In this document: positions 9,725-20,196 of the stretch, piece after piece
Position numbering within the stretch: the stretch's first letter is position 1
Layout of the letters: each line of letters starts with the position of its first letter
Assembly (NCBI RefSeq): GCF_029962835.1
Contig: NC_080584.1
Span: 81,558,862-81,622,861 of the forward strand
DNA from: Magnolia sinica
Lineage: Eukaryota > Streptophyta > Magnoliopsida > Magnoliales > Magnoliaceae
Direction of reading: 5' to 3'
DNA length: 64,000 bases
The notes under the pieces: model-generated
Told to the model about the DNA's origin: nothing
The model's database searches: none
What the model saw: the letters and a program-made list of their open reading frames with translations, nothing else
Program-made: the position numbers and the translations under genes

Positions 9725-12700
9725 TCCCCCCTCAAGCTCAAGGCGGTATTGGACTGATGAAGAGCTTGCTTCTATTCGGTAAAAACTTGGCAGTACACAA
9801 TGGTTTTGTAAATATATCGGCTATTTGATCTGGACCAGAAATATGTTGCAAAGAAAGAATACCACGAGCAACTTGTTCCCGAACAAAATGAACATCTATC
9901 TCAATATGTTTCGTGCGATGATGAAAAACGGGATTCTTAGCCATGTGTATAGCACTGATGTTGTCGCAATATAATGTGGGAGCAGGAATTGAAAAACCAA
10001 TGCTTTTCAGAAGGTGCATAAACCACATAAGTTCAGCTGTGGTTGACGCCAACGCATGATATTCGGCTTCCGCTGTGGAGCGAGACACGGTAGCTTGCTT
10101 TTTAGCTCCCCATGATAACAAGTTATCACCCATATAGATAGCAAACCCAGTTGTAGAACGTCGATCATCCCTGGACCTTGCCCAATCCGCATCACAAAGA
10201 CCACGAAGTGCAGTAAGAGGAGCTTGTACAAAGTTAAGGCCAATATTAAGAGTACCTTTGAGATACCGAAATATACGCTTAGCTGCAATAAGATAAGTGT
10301 TTCGAGGATTCTGCATGAACTGACAGATATTGTTGATTGCATAAGAGATATCAGGGCGCGTCAAAGTGAGATATTGGAGGGAACCAACAAGGCGCCGATA
10401 ATAGGTTGGATTAGATAATAGTGCTCCCTCATTAGCAGTCAACAACATACCAGAGGCCATAGGAGTGGAGACTGGTTTCGCACCATCCAGACCAAAATTT
10501 TGAAGTAGAGAAAGTAGATAGCGGGTCTGAGTGACAGTGATGGTCGACTTATCTCGTGTAATTTGTAGTCCTAAAAAGAAATGTACATCTCCAAGATCCT
10601 TCATTTGAAAAGCAGTAGAGAGATGAGAAATGAAGCTGCTGATTTTTTAAGGAGAGCTCCCTGTGATAAGTATGTCATCGACATAAATTAAGAGCACAAT
10701 TATATCCGAACCTTGACGTCGAGAAAACAAGGATTGATCATAGGGACATCTATGGAAACCCGTTTGCTGAATATAATTACTGAACTTCATGTACCAAGCT
10801 CTTAGAGCCTGTTTTAATCCGTAGAGAGCTTTATGCAGTTGGCAAACATGAAGAGGATGAGATGAGTCTTCAAAACCAGGTGGTTGAGATAAATATACAC
10901 GCTCTTGTAAATCACCATGAAGAAAAGCATTACTTACATCAAGTTGTTTAATGGACCAGTCTTGAGACAAACCAAGTGTGAGGATTAATCGGATGGTACC
11001 TTGTTTAACCACTGGACTAAATGTTTCGTCATAGTCCAGGCCAGGAAGTTGTGTGAAACCACGAGCCACTAGTCGAGCTTTATATCGTTCAATTGAGCCA
11101 TCAGACCATGTTTTAATTTTAAACACCCATTTGCTACTAACAAGGTTCATCTCTGGTCTTCGAGGCACCAAAGTCCACATGTTGTTGCTATGAAGGGCCG
11201 TAATTTCAGCTTGCATTGCTTGTTGCCATTTTGGATCAATGAGAGCTTGCTTATACGTTTGAGGTTCTTGTGGTTGAGTGGCAAGATCAGCTAGAAAGCA
11301 TGCAGGTACTGGATGTCTTGAAGAGAAGAAAACTTTAGGCTTTAATGTACCTGTTTGAGCCCGTGTGATCATATGGTGAGTTCGATGTGGAGTAGATTGG
11401 GAGATGGCCTCAATTACTAGAGAAGATAATGCTGAAGCATCCTGAAGGGTAGTGTTAGTAAGAGGTTCCTGGCATGGTGCGGACTAAGCCATTGATGCAG
11501 AGTTTTGAACCAGAGGAGACAAAGGAGGCACATGGTCAACATGAGTGGCAGTTGCAAGTAAAGAGTCCGATGGACTATATTGCAAAGCAGCAATTTTAAG
11601 AGGCCTGGGAAGAGCACGAACTTTGAAGGCATGGAAATTAGATTTTGTGGATTCTTGTGTAGACCTGAAGGGAAATGTTAATTCATCAAATGTTACATGC
11701 CGAGAGATATATATATGCGACCGGTGTGCATGTCTAAACATTGGTACCCTTTGTGATGTGTAGAATATCCCAAGAACACACAACGGATGGATTTATAATC
11801 CAGTTTGGACCTTCCAAAAGGAGTAAGTAAGGGGTAACATGCACACCCGAAAACTCGTAGAAGAGTATAGGATGGTGGCGATCCAAAAACAAGTTCATAA
11901 GGAGACTTGTTACCAAGAATAGAAGTTGGTAGCCGATTGATTAGAAAGATTGCAGTTGTAAATGCAGCTGTCCAGAATCGTGGTGGAATGGAGGCATGGG
12001 CCATTAATGTTAAACCAGTGTCCACAATATGCCGATGCCGACGTTCGGCCAATCCATTTTGCTCTGGTGTCCCGGGGCATGATAACCTGTGAATAATGCC
12101 ATGGGCTACAAAATAATCTTGTAAACTTTGGTTAACAAATTCGCCGCCACCATCACTTTGAATTATTTTTACACAAGTATTGAACTGGTTAACCATTCGC
12201 TGAAGAAATGCAGGAAATATAGTTGCGACATCTGATTTACGAGCCATAGGAAAGTGCTATATGTATCGAGAATATTCATCAACAATTATTAAATAAAATC
12301 GAAACCCATCATAGGAAGGGACGAAGGCAGGTCCCCACACATCAGTATGAAGAGTGTTAAAAGGTAGTAGCATATGTCTCTCGAGAGCTAAATGATAACT
12401 TTGTTGATTTACCCAAAACACAACTTTCACAAAATGTAACATTTTTATTCAGAGACGGTAAACATAAAAGTTGAAGAATTCGAGATTGAGGGTGTCCAAG
12501 CCGAGCATGCCACAAGTTACTAGGTACTTTAGTTGATAGCAGACCAACAGGAGAATTAGAATGTTGCCGTAACTGGATTGGATACAAGCCATCGACCATT
12601 GAGCCTTTAAGTAGCACCTGCTTCGTCCTCATGTCCTTAAGAAGAAAACCCCAAGGATAAAATATAAAATAACAGTTATGTTCCCTTGTAAGTTGAGAGA

Positions 12701-13956
12701 CAGAGAGCAATTTCTTTTTAATATCAGGGACGATAAGAACATTATTGAGGTTGATATCAGTGGCAGGTAGAGGGACGTGTCCAATACCAGATATAGATAA
12801 TCCATTTCCATTTCCAACCATAACAGAATCAGTTCCAAGATAAGAATGAATACCTTGTACTTCACTTGTATCAGATGTCATATGATGATTTGCACCAGTG
12901 TCGGGGTACCAAGTGTTCTCTGTAGTATCGGCAACCGGGAGTGCAGTGAAAGCTTTAAATTGTTCTGCTTCCTCATCTGAGGCAAAACAGCCATCAGCTT
13001 TATGATTCGGACCTCCACATCGAAAACAGGTTATGCCTCCACGTCCGCGACTAGTGCTGCGTCCACCACGATTTGTGAATGTGAGAGTGCGATTGCCAGA
13101 ATTACCTCTAGTTGATTGTGAAGAACGAGCATCTTTTTGTTGTGATTGAGAAGTGGTCTGGTTGTATGCAATATTACGACCACGAGAACCATGAGCTCCA
13201 CGAGACTTTATATTGGTTTTGCCACGATTTGTGTAAAAAGCAACATTGGGAGAAGTCACCCGTGCTGCTTGAAGACGGATTTCGAAATCACGTAGTTTGC
13301 CGATGACCCCTTCAAGAGGTGGAAAAATATCCCGAGCATTTAAAGCTGCTACTATAGGATCAAACTCAGATCCTAAGCCACGAAGAATACATATGATGAA
13401 CTCATCATCATCCATTGGCTTACCTGCACCGCGAAGAGACAAAGCCAGAGATTTGGCCTTATGCAGATAATCCTCTAAAGAGGAACTGCCTTTGTTGAGC
13501 GACTGCAACTCGGCTTTCATCTGTTGAATACGATCCCGAGTATGACTACCATAAAGAGTCTCCAAAACATGCCAAGCATCATGAGAGGATTCACTATTGA
13601 TGACTTGGGACAAGGGACCGTCGGACAGGGAGCTATTGATCCATCCAAGGATCAATTGATCAGTGCGCACCCACGTAGCTGCCATGGGGTTGGTTCGAGA
13701 CACACCATCTTCACCGATGATGGTTTGCAACGGGCAAGGAACCAGATTTTGCACATAACCGAGAAGGCCATGTCCACGCAGAATGGGAATGACTTGTGCC
13801 TTCCACAAGAGATAATTATTAGAGGCTAGCTTAATAGAGATATCAGGTAAATGAGGAGAAGGAGGTGAACATTCAAGAGAATGAGGAGTAGACACAGGTG
13901 GGATCGAAGAGGTAGAGGACTCCATTGTTGGTAATACCTCTGGGGCTCTGATACAA

Positions 13957-14197
13957 TGTAGGAAAACTAACCTGCCTTTCTTAGACATTCTATTCATCTT
14001 AAATAGGAATTACAAGTGTGAGTAACGATTATGTACAGCTAACATCATGGCTGTCTATTGTGCTATACATAGAAATGTAATCACTGCCTATTATGCTATA
14101 TATGGAAAATAATAACGTATACAAAACAAAGGAAAGAATTAATTATGAGAGGAAGTCATGGGAGAGAAAATCATGATTGATAGGTCGTATCTCTTCA
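13957..14197 (-). repeat. Copia 5' LTR
   Basis: Partner of the LTR at 9484-9724. The primer-binding site (TATCAGAGCC, read on the minus strand) lies directly beside it at about 13943-13954. Confidence 0.95.
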
Positions 14198-14202
14198 TTT
14201 TA

Positions 14203-14458
14203 CAGTGGAGATAGCAGCAGGCTAACAACAGCGTCCATCATCTCTAGCCCCATCCATAAATCATTTTTGGGCCAAACAGGGGTGCAAATGCAATCCTCTT
14301 TAGAGATGTTGTCTCTATGGGAATAGCAAATTCACCATGGTAAAGGACAGTAGAAACTTGTATACATAATACATATATGTATATTCATATATGTATACAT
14401 TTATGACTGTCTAAATGTATGTATACAGTGAATATATGTAGTTTTCAACTGTTACTCT
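14203..14458. other. Continuation of the copy 1 downstream block
   Basis: ACAGTGGAGATAGCAG and ATCATTTTTGGGCCAAACAG continue the block that is interrupted by the copia element. The same sequence runs uninterrupted near 24610-24660, 31020-31090, 31940-32010 and 38470-38500. No gene seen. Confidence 0.65.
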
Positions 14459-14880
14459 TAAAGTTGTACATGAACTGAAACTATATTCGAGCCGAGTCAA
14501 GCTGATTTTTTGAGCTCAAAAAAATTTCGAGTCAAGTCAAGCTGATTTTGAGTTTGAAAAAATTTCGAGTCGAGTCCGAGCTAGACCAACTCAACTCTGC
14601 TCGGAACTTGACTCAATTCAACTCAGATCAGGTTCCCTTGGTATAAATATTTTGTATATATTTATATATTATATATATTAAAAACTATAAAACCTAAACT
14701 TGAACTCAGCTCATGAGCTCAAACTCGAACTTGGCTTGAAAGAACGAGCTCAAGCTCAGCTTGAGCAGGCCCGAGCTGAGCTCCCCACTCAAGCTTGATG
14801 ACCGAGCCGATTTCTTACCGGGGTAGCCTACTGGCCGAGCTGGGCCAAGCTCGACTCAATTTGACTTGTGTACAGCTCTA
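14459..14880. mobile_element. hAT-like non-autonomous element (TAGAGCTGTACA ends)
   Basis: The ends TAAAGTTGTACATGAAC and GTGTACAGCTCTA are inverted. Flanks GTTACTCT (14451-14458) and GTTACTTT (14881-14888) form an 8-bp target duplication with one mismatch, typical of hAT elements. The interior is an array of GAGCTCGAGC-like motifs. It is related to 33533-34286. Confidence 0.75.
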
Positions 14881-14888
14881 GTTACTTT

Positions 14889-15928
14889 GACACTTTGATG
14901 TGTTGTCGTATGTTAAAAGGTTTTCTTCTTCTTTTTTTTTTAAGTGTTTCAAAATTCAACTTCTCCCTTGTCTTCTTTTGAAAAACTGTTTTATCTTTTA
15001 GCGTAGCTCTCTTATTCCACTGTAAAAGAACTAAAGAAAAATTCAAATGCATAAGAGGAGACTCTTACACGAGGCTTGACTCCCCTTTCATGGAGTCCTC
15101 TTCTAATAAATGAAAACCAAGTATATTGTACAAAGCCATGTATTTTAGATCCTGTAATTCCTCTGTTTCTAAATTCTGGATCTTGTACTCTCTTGTTTTT
15201 TTGTAAGCTCTGTTTGAGAACTCATCATACATGATGTGACTCTAAAATTTGTACATTTCATGGGAAGCAGCACCTCCTGAAATCCCCCTTTAGTATGGCC
15301 TGCTTGACGATTGGATCTACCCAATTTTTATGCTGAGCTTGAATATAATAGTTGATGTACAGAGTGGATGTTACAAAGAGATCTCGGTGGGACCTCACGG
15401 AGCTTTTCTAAGCCCCACATATGCTTATTATTTGAGACATCTTAGGGAGATTTAGTCACCTGAAGGTTTCATCACTGGATTTCAAACTGCTTTGGCTGCA
15501 CTTATTTAACAGTCTTCTGCTGCCGTTATGCCCATCTACACACCTGCAGGGTTACGTGCCAAGGCCACACATGTGCAGGATCCAAGTGGCCCATCCACTA
15601 TCCCATTCTCATTACAATAAGTTACCAGACTTTTATGTTCTTCTCTCATAAGCTCATTTCTATTAAATATTTATGCCTTGATACGTTTCAAGTAGCTTTG
15701 TATTTTAGTATTTGTTTATGATTGTATTATTATAAATTTGGAATTTAAAAAACATGACTAGAGTAACTATGTTAACCTACCCAAGTGAGGTTCTGTTACT
15801 AGTTCTCTCACGTTTAGTAGCGCCTGTGTATCAACCAGTGAGCTTTTCTCATGTTTTTACTCTAAATTGTGGATGACAATTTGGACCGTATAATTTATAA
15901 TTAGTTATTTAGCTACTTACCACCTCAG
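14889..15928. other. Intergenic, degenerate unit-downstream sequence
   Basis: Stretches near 15120-15190 (AAAGCCATGTATTTTAGATC) and 15370-15560 (AGATCTCGGTGGGACC, CATCACTGGATTTCAAACTGC) match the downstream blocks of copies 2 and 3 (about 23560-23700, 29590-29640 and 29935-30110). The segmental unit therefore also lies behind copy 1, in a more diverged form. No gene. Confidence 0.55.
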
Positions 15929-16368
15929 TAGCTATTTGGCTACTAAAGTTACATCGCCAACTTTTGTGGGCCCCACCATGATGATGTATGTGTTGTATTC
16001 ACACCGTCCGTTCAGAAAAAAACTGGGGATTGAACTCCTACCATTAAAAACTTATTGGGGCCACAGAAGTCTTTGACCAAGCTGATATTTGTGTTTTCCC
16101 ATTGGTCGTTGTTTTGTGTGAACTTATGAGTAGGTTGGATGTCAAATAAACATCATGGTGGGCCCTAAGAAGGCCTCAACGGTGGGCATCACTGTCTCTA
16201 CTGTTTTTTTTTTTTTTTTGCAGTGTGCTTCACTTTAGCTTTGGATCTGCCTCATTCTTTAGCTCATGTCATAAAATGATCTCTCCAAATGAATGGATGA
16301 TATAGATACAATACTACATTATTGTGGGCCCACAAAACTTAGTGACATCACTTCAATAGTCGTAGAGT
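15929..16368. mobile_element. MITE, GGGCCCACCATGATG family, internally shortened
   Basis: Arms: TAGCTATTTGGCTACTAAAG plus CCAACTTTTGTGGGCC on the left, GGCCCACAAAACTTAGTGAC and CACTTCAATAG on the right. The usual block after CACACCGTCCGTTC is missing on the left side, so the copy carries an internal deletion. Confidence 0.65.
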
Positions 16369-16780
16369 CACGATTGTCTGCAACTGCAAATGGGTCCATT
16401 AGATTGAAATCCAACAAAAAGAAGAGAAATTTGAAAAAAGCAAATTTTTGTACTTTATTTTTTCAAAAATTTATAGAATGGGTTAATACAGCTTATTTTC
16501 TTGAAATTTGAATTTTCCCAAGGGCATGATGAGGTCAATCACTGTTTTCTTAAGATAACTACTCCAAATCCATTGAGTTCTTTGAATTCTTCGTAGAGTT
16601 TCCTTGAATTCACGATGGATCAAATAAAACTAATTTCTAATCAATTCAAAAATAAATTGATTAATGATAAAAATCTGTGACTGGTCATAATCATCATTGA
16701 CATTAGCAATACTATTACATTAACTGTAGCCTGTGATGATGTGGTTCAATCACATTGCAATAAACAAGAATTTTTTATTT
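16369..16780. other. Intergenic, nothing recognised
   Basis: AT-rich DNA with only short chance frames. Confidence 0.5.
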
Positions 16781-16790
16781 GTGACAAGCA

Positions 16791-17085
16791 ATGTTATCGA
16801 ATCCCCTATGTGATCATGTGCGATTGTATATGCGAATATGCGTAGCATATGTGACCGTATTTTTTTAAAAATAATAATAATAATAAAATTTTAAATCGAA
16901 AAATATAAAAAAAAATAATTTAAAAATTGTAAAAAAGAAAAAATTGAGGGTAACTTTACTAAGTTAATAAATAACTAATTTTACATATTTAAAATATATT
17001 TGAAAGAAATAAAATTAATTAAACAATAAATTAAATAACAAGTGCTTGAATCTTAATCTTCCAACTTTCAAAAGAAGGAATGTAG

Positions 17086-17138
<53 letters not shown>

Positions 17139-17430
17139 AGACCACTTAGAAGTAAGAAATACAAGAAAGAGATTAAGACCACAAATGGGAGAGATTTGGA
17201 AGCTTTCTTATAGGAAAAAAGTTATTTTTTTACAAAAAAAAATAAAAATAAATAAATTAATTAATTAATTAATTAAAATAAAATAATGTATTAATTGTTG
17301 GCCAAAATACAGTTACATATGTTGTATGCAATCGCATACACCGCATATGCAATCACATATTTTTGCATATGGCAGATCTATGCGATCAGCATATGGATAT
17401 GCCCGTATGCAATCATACATGACAACAATG
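16791..17430. mobile_element. Mutator-like non-autonomous element
   Basis: Flanked by identical 10-bp repeats GTGACAAGCA (16781-16790 and 17431-17440), a Mutator-type target duplication. The ends are loosely inverted (ATGTTATCGAAT and its partner ending GACAACAATG) and rich in GCATATGCG-like motifs. The middle is very AT-rich and contains an AG tract. No transposase frame. Confidence 0.65.
17089..17135 (+). repeat. (AG)n microsatellite
   Basis: About 23 AG dinucleotides inside the Mutator-like element. Confidence 0.95.
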
Positions 17431-17822
17431 GTGACAAGCAAATGATCTAAATTTTAAGAGAAATTAATTGGCACTTTGGGCCATCATTGGGCTTGTATGA
17501 CATCTCACCAGTCTAGCTAGATTGTAGCTTTATCAAGATGGGATGCTCCAAAACTCAGGTCAATCAACCATTAGATGAGTCTTATGTGAACGTTGGGCTT
17601 TTTGAAGAGTTGTTTTTTATTTTATGTGGTGTGCCCAACCTGATGGTTGGATCCACAACTTTTCAACCGGTTGATTTTCACGGTAGGACCTTCTCGGATG
17701 ATTAAGATGTCATATAAAGGAGCACCACGGTGTGCCCACATGCCGTACAACGAGTATTCGATCGTTTCTCATTACTCAATATTGCCTGCGTATCGGCCAC
17801 GATGCTCCACCCCAGCCACCAG

Positions 17823-17834
17823 TATTTAAAGGTT
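17823..17834 (+). promoter_or_regulatory. Ancestral TATA-like core of copy 2, displaced
   Basis: TATTTAAAGGTT matches the core of the other copies. Here an element inserted at once after it, duplicating the last nine bases. The continuation (TAAAGGTTCTCTTG) resumes at 18357. The box now lies about 2.37 kb from the ATG instead of 0.2-0.35 kb. Confidence 0.65.
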
Positions 17835-18355
17835 GGAAACGGATTGGCTACTCCCCAGCCACCAGCCATTGGCTGCTGGTCGGTGCTCGGTGGGCCCCAC
17901 TATGATATATGTGTTTCATCCATGCCGTCCATCTATTTTTATAGATCATTTTATGATACAAAAGAAATAATGAGATATATCTCAAACTCAAGTAAACCAC
18001 ATTACAAGAAACAGTGTTGAATGAACGTTGACCATTAAAAACGTTTTGGGGGACATAAAAGTTTTGGATCAAGCTGATGTTTATTTTTTTCCTTTCATCT
18101 GGGTATTTATGACCTAATCAACCGATTGGATTTCAAATAAGCAGTACAGTGGACCTTAGAGGATTTTTAATGGTGGATATCCAATCATTATTTTTTTCCT
18201 GTGATGTGGTCCACCTAAGATTTATATCCCTATCATGTTTTTGGTAAATGGCTAAAATGATCTGTAAAAATGAATTAACAGAATGGATGAAACACATACA
18301 TCATGGTGAAGCCCACAGAGCACCAATAACCAGGGGCAGTAGCCAATCCGTCCCC
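17835..18355. mobile_element. Mutator-type MITE in the copy 2 promoter
   Basis: The ends GGAAACGGATTGGCTAC and GTAGCCAATCCGTCCCC are inverted. Flanks TTAAAGGTT (17826-17834) and GTAAAGGTT (18356-18364) form a 9-bp duplication with one mismatch. The inner arms carry the GTGGGCCCCACTATGAT and CATCATGGTGAAGCCCAC pair of the main MITE family. Confidence 0.8.
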
Positions 18356-18380
18356 GTAAAGGTTCTCTTGTTATTTTTTT

Positions 18381-19795
18381 GGAAAGTGGATTGGCTCGTG
18401 TCCCACACACCAGATCTATATATAGCTGCTATAGGTACTTGTAAGATGAGCTCCTCCAGCTCCAAGTCGTACAAACGGTTCAAAGGAGATTAAAGTTGTA
18501 TGTGCCGTACAGTGATGCATTTATTATATCTACACGTCCAACTATTTGTAGAGCATTATCCAACAAACAAATCATATCCTATGATCACTCAGACCACAGC
18601 AGAAATAGCATTGGAGATAATGATTTCACAGTTAAAAAATTCGTAGGTCCCACCGTAACATTTATTTCCCATCCATTCTGTTCGTAAGGTCACGAAGACA
18701 AATGAAGAAGAAAACAAATTTCATATTGATCCAAAACTTCGGGGACTCCGAAAAGGATTTCAACGGTAGACGTTCACTCCCTCAACTATTTTTGCTGCGT
18801 GATTTACTTGATGATTAGATCTGTCTTATTTTTCATAAAGGGTTTCAATGGTAGACATTTACTCCCTCAATTATTTTTGTAGCGTGGTCTACTTTATAAT
18901 TAGAACTGTCTTATTTTTCATCTCAAGCTTTAAGACAAGCTCTTCGAATAGATGGACGGTTTGGATGTAACACATACCTCGTCGTTGGACTCACAAAACG
19001 CTGTATAACTGCCATAGGTACTTAGTCGTGCTAAAATGAGCAATGACGCTCCTTGCGCTTTGAATCGTACGAACGGTTGAAAGGAGACCTTTAGGGCCTG
19101 TTTAATTTAAGGGAATTGGGAAATACCCTTGCAAAAGATCATTATTACCTCTTCTCCTGTTTGGATTTTCAAATGCAATTCCGCCTCGAAAATTGGTCTG
19201 AAAAAGTTGACTTGCATTTGTGGACCCCACTGTGATGTGTATAACATATCTACACCGTCCATCTATTTTATCAGAAGATTTTAGGGCGTAAGTTTAAAAT
19301 TGATAAGGGATAAACACAAATATCAGCTTCAGCCAAAACACTGGTAAGTAATTATTACTTATTTCCCAGCTAATTCCCATTTACTTCACAAATCAATTAT
19401 TCAAAAATGAATCACATCCAAAGATCACCCGGATCACCCCCATAAACAGCTGCGGAGATGATGATGCCCACCATAAGATTTATTTTCCATCCAATTTGTT
19501 CATGAGGTCACAAAGACCTGTATGAAGAGGAAAAAAAGAATTCATACTGATTCAAAACTTGTGTGACCCCATGAAGGTTTCAACGGTAGACGTTCAATCC
19601 CCCACAGCTTTTTGCAGTATGGCTCACTTGATAGTTAGATCTGTCTTAGTTTTCGTCTAAACCCTTAAGACGAGCTCTCCAAATGTATGAACGGTTTGGA
19701 TATAGCACGGAGCTCAATGATGAGACTCACCGAACTTGCCGACGTCAATACAGCAGCTATACGGCTGGTGTGAGGTACACCAGCCAATCCGTTTC
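18381..19795. mobile_element. Composite inverted-repeat element in the copy 2 promoter
   Basis: The ends GGAAAGTGGATTGGCTCGTG and CACCAGCCAATCCGTTTC pair, as do the adjacent ATATATAGCTGCTAT and ACAGCAGCTATACGG. It is inserted in the T-rich leader start, so the target duplication is blurred (ATTTTTTT / ATTTTTTCC). Inside are family motifs and a degenerate direct repeat (about 18427-18497 and 19012-19095, sharing CATAGGTACTT-like and CGTACAAACGGTT-like blocks). No coding frame. Confidence 0.65.
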
Positions 19796-19815
19796 ATTTT
19801 TTCCTACCAGTACCA

Positions 19816-20009
19816 ACGATTTAGGGCTTTTTCTCTCCTCCCCTTCTCCTTCCTTACGAACACCTATCCATCAACTGAGGGTTGCAGCAGGGCCGTTGAT
19901 ATCCACAGCCCTACGATTTAGGGCTTTTTCTCTTCTCCTCTTCTCCTTCCTTGCGATCCCATATCCATCGACTCAGGGTTGCAGCAGGGCCGTTGATATC
20001 CACAGCGCT
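19816..20009 (+). repeat. 97-bp tandem duplication in the copy 2 leader
   Basis: Two copies (19816-19912 and 19913-20009) of a segment that starts ACGATTTAGGGC and contains GGGTTGCAGCAGGGCCGTTG. Copies 3 (about 26657) and 4 (about 34890) have it once, so the duplication is private to copy 2. Confidence 0.88.
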
Positions 20010-20196
20010 ATTGAATGAGGTTTTTTTTTTTTTGGTGAGCATTCAATTTCGATAGCTTCTTCCTTTACAACTCAGTCTGATTAAGCGGATTTTCGTAGCA
20101 CTGGTTCTTCAAACCCCACCTCGAATTGGACCGAACCAGTTCAATCCACACCGTCTAGTTGGAGAATCCTAACATCAGTTTCAAAAGAAGAAAGCT

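Larger units (their letters stand above)
9484..14197 (-). mobile_element. Ty1-copia LTR retrotransposon, broken, young
   Basis: A 4714-bp element on the minus strand with 241-bp LTRs (TG...CA ends), flanked by the 5-bp duplication TTTTA (9479-9483, 14198-14202). Beside the 5' LTR, TATCAGAGCC fits a tRNA-Met primer site. A purine-rich tract lies beside the 3' LTR. Parts in copia order are gag with a CCHC knuckle (about 13.0-13.9 kb), protease (about 12.9 kb), integrase (about 11.8-12.5 kb), reverse transcriptase (about 10.6-11.3 kb) and RNase H (about 9.8-10.3 kb). The size and short LTRs suggest the Ale/Retrofit group, an inference. The coding region is broken in about four or five places. 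The LTRs differ at 4 of 241 positions (about 1.7%), suggesting an insertion within roughly the last one to few million years. Confidence 0.95.

Noticed and set aside
11545-13829. Plus-strand open frames of 60-101 codons within 11.5-13.8 kb
   Set aside because: They are antisense shadows of copia coding sequence.
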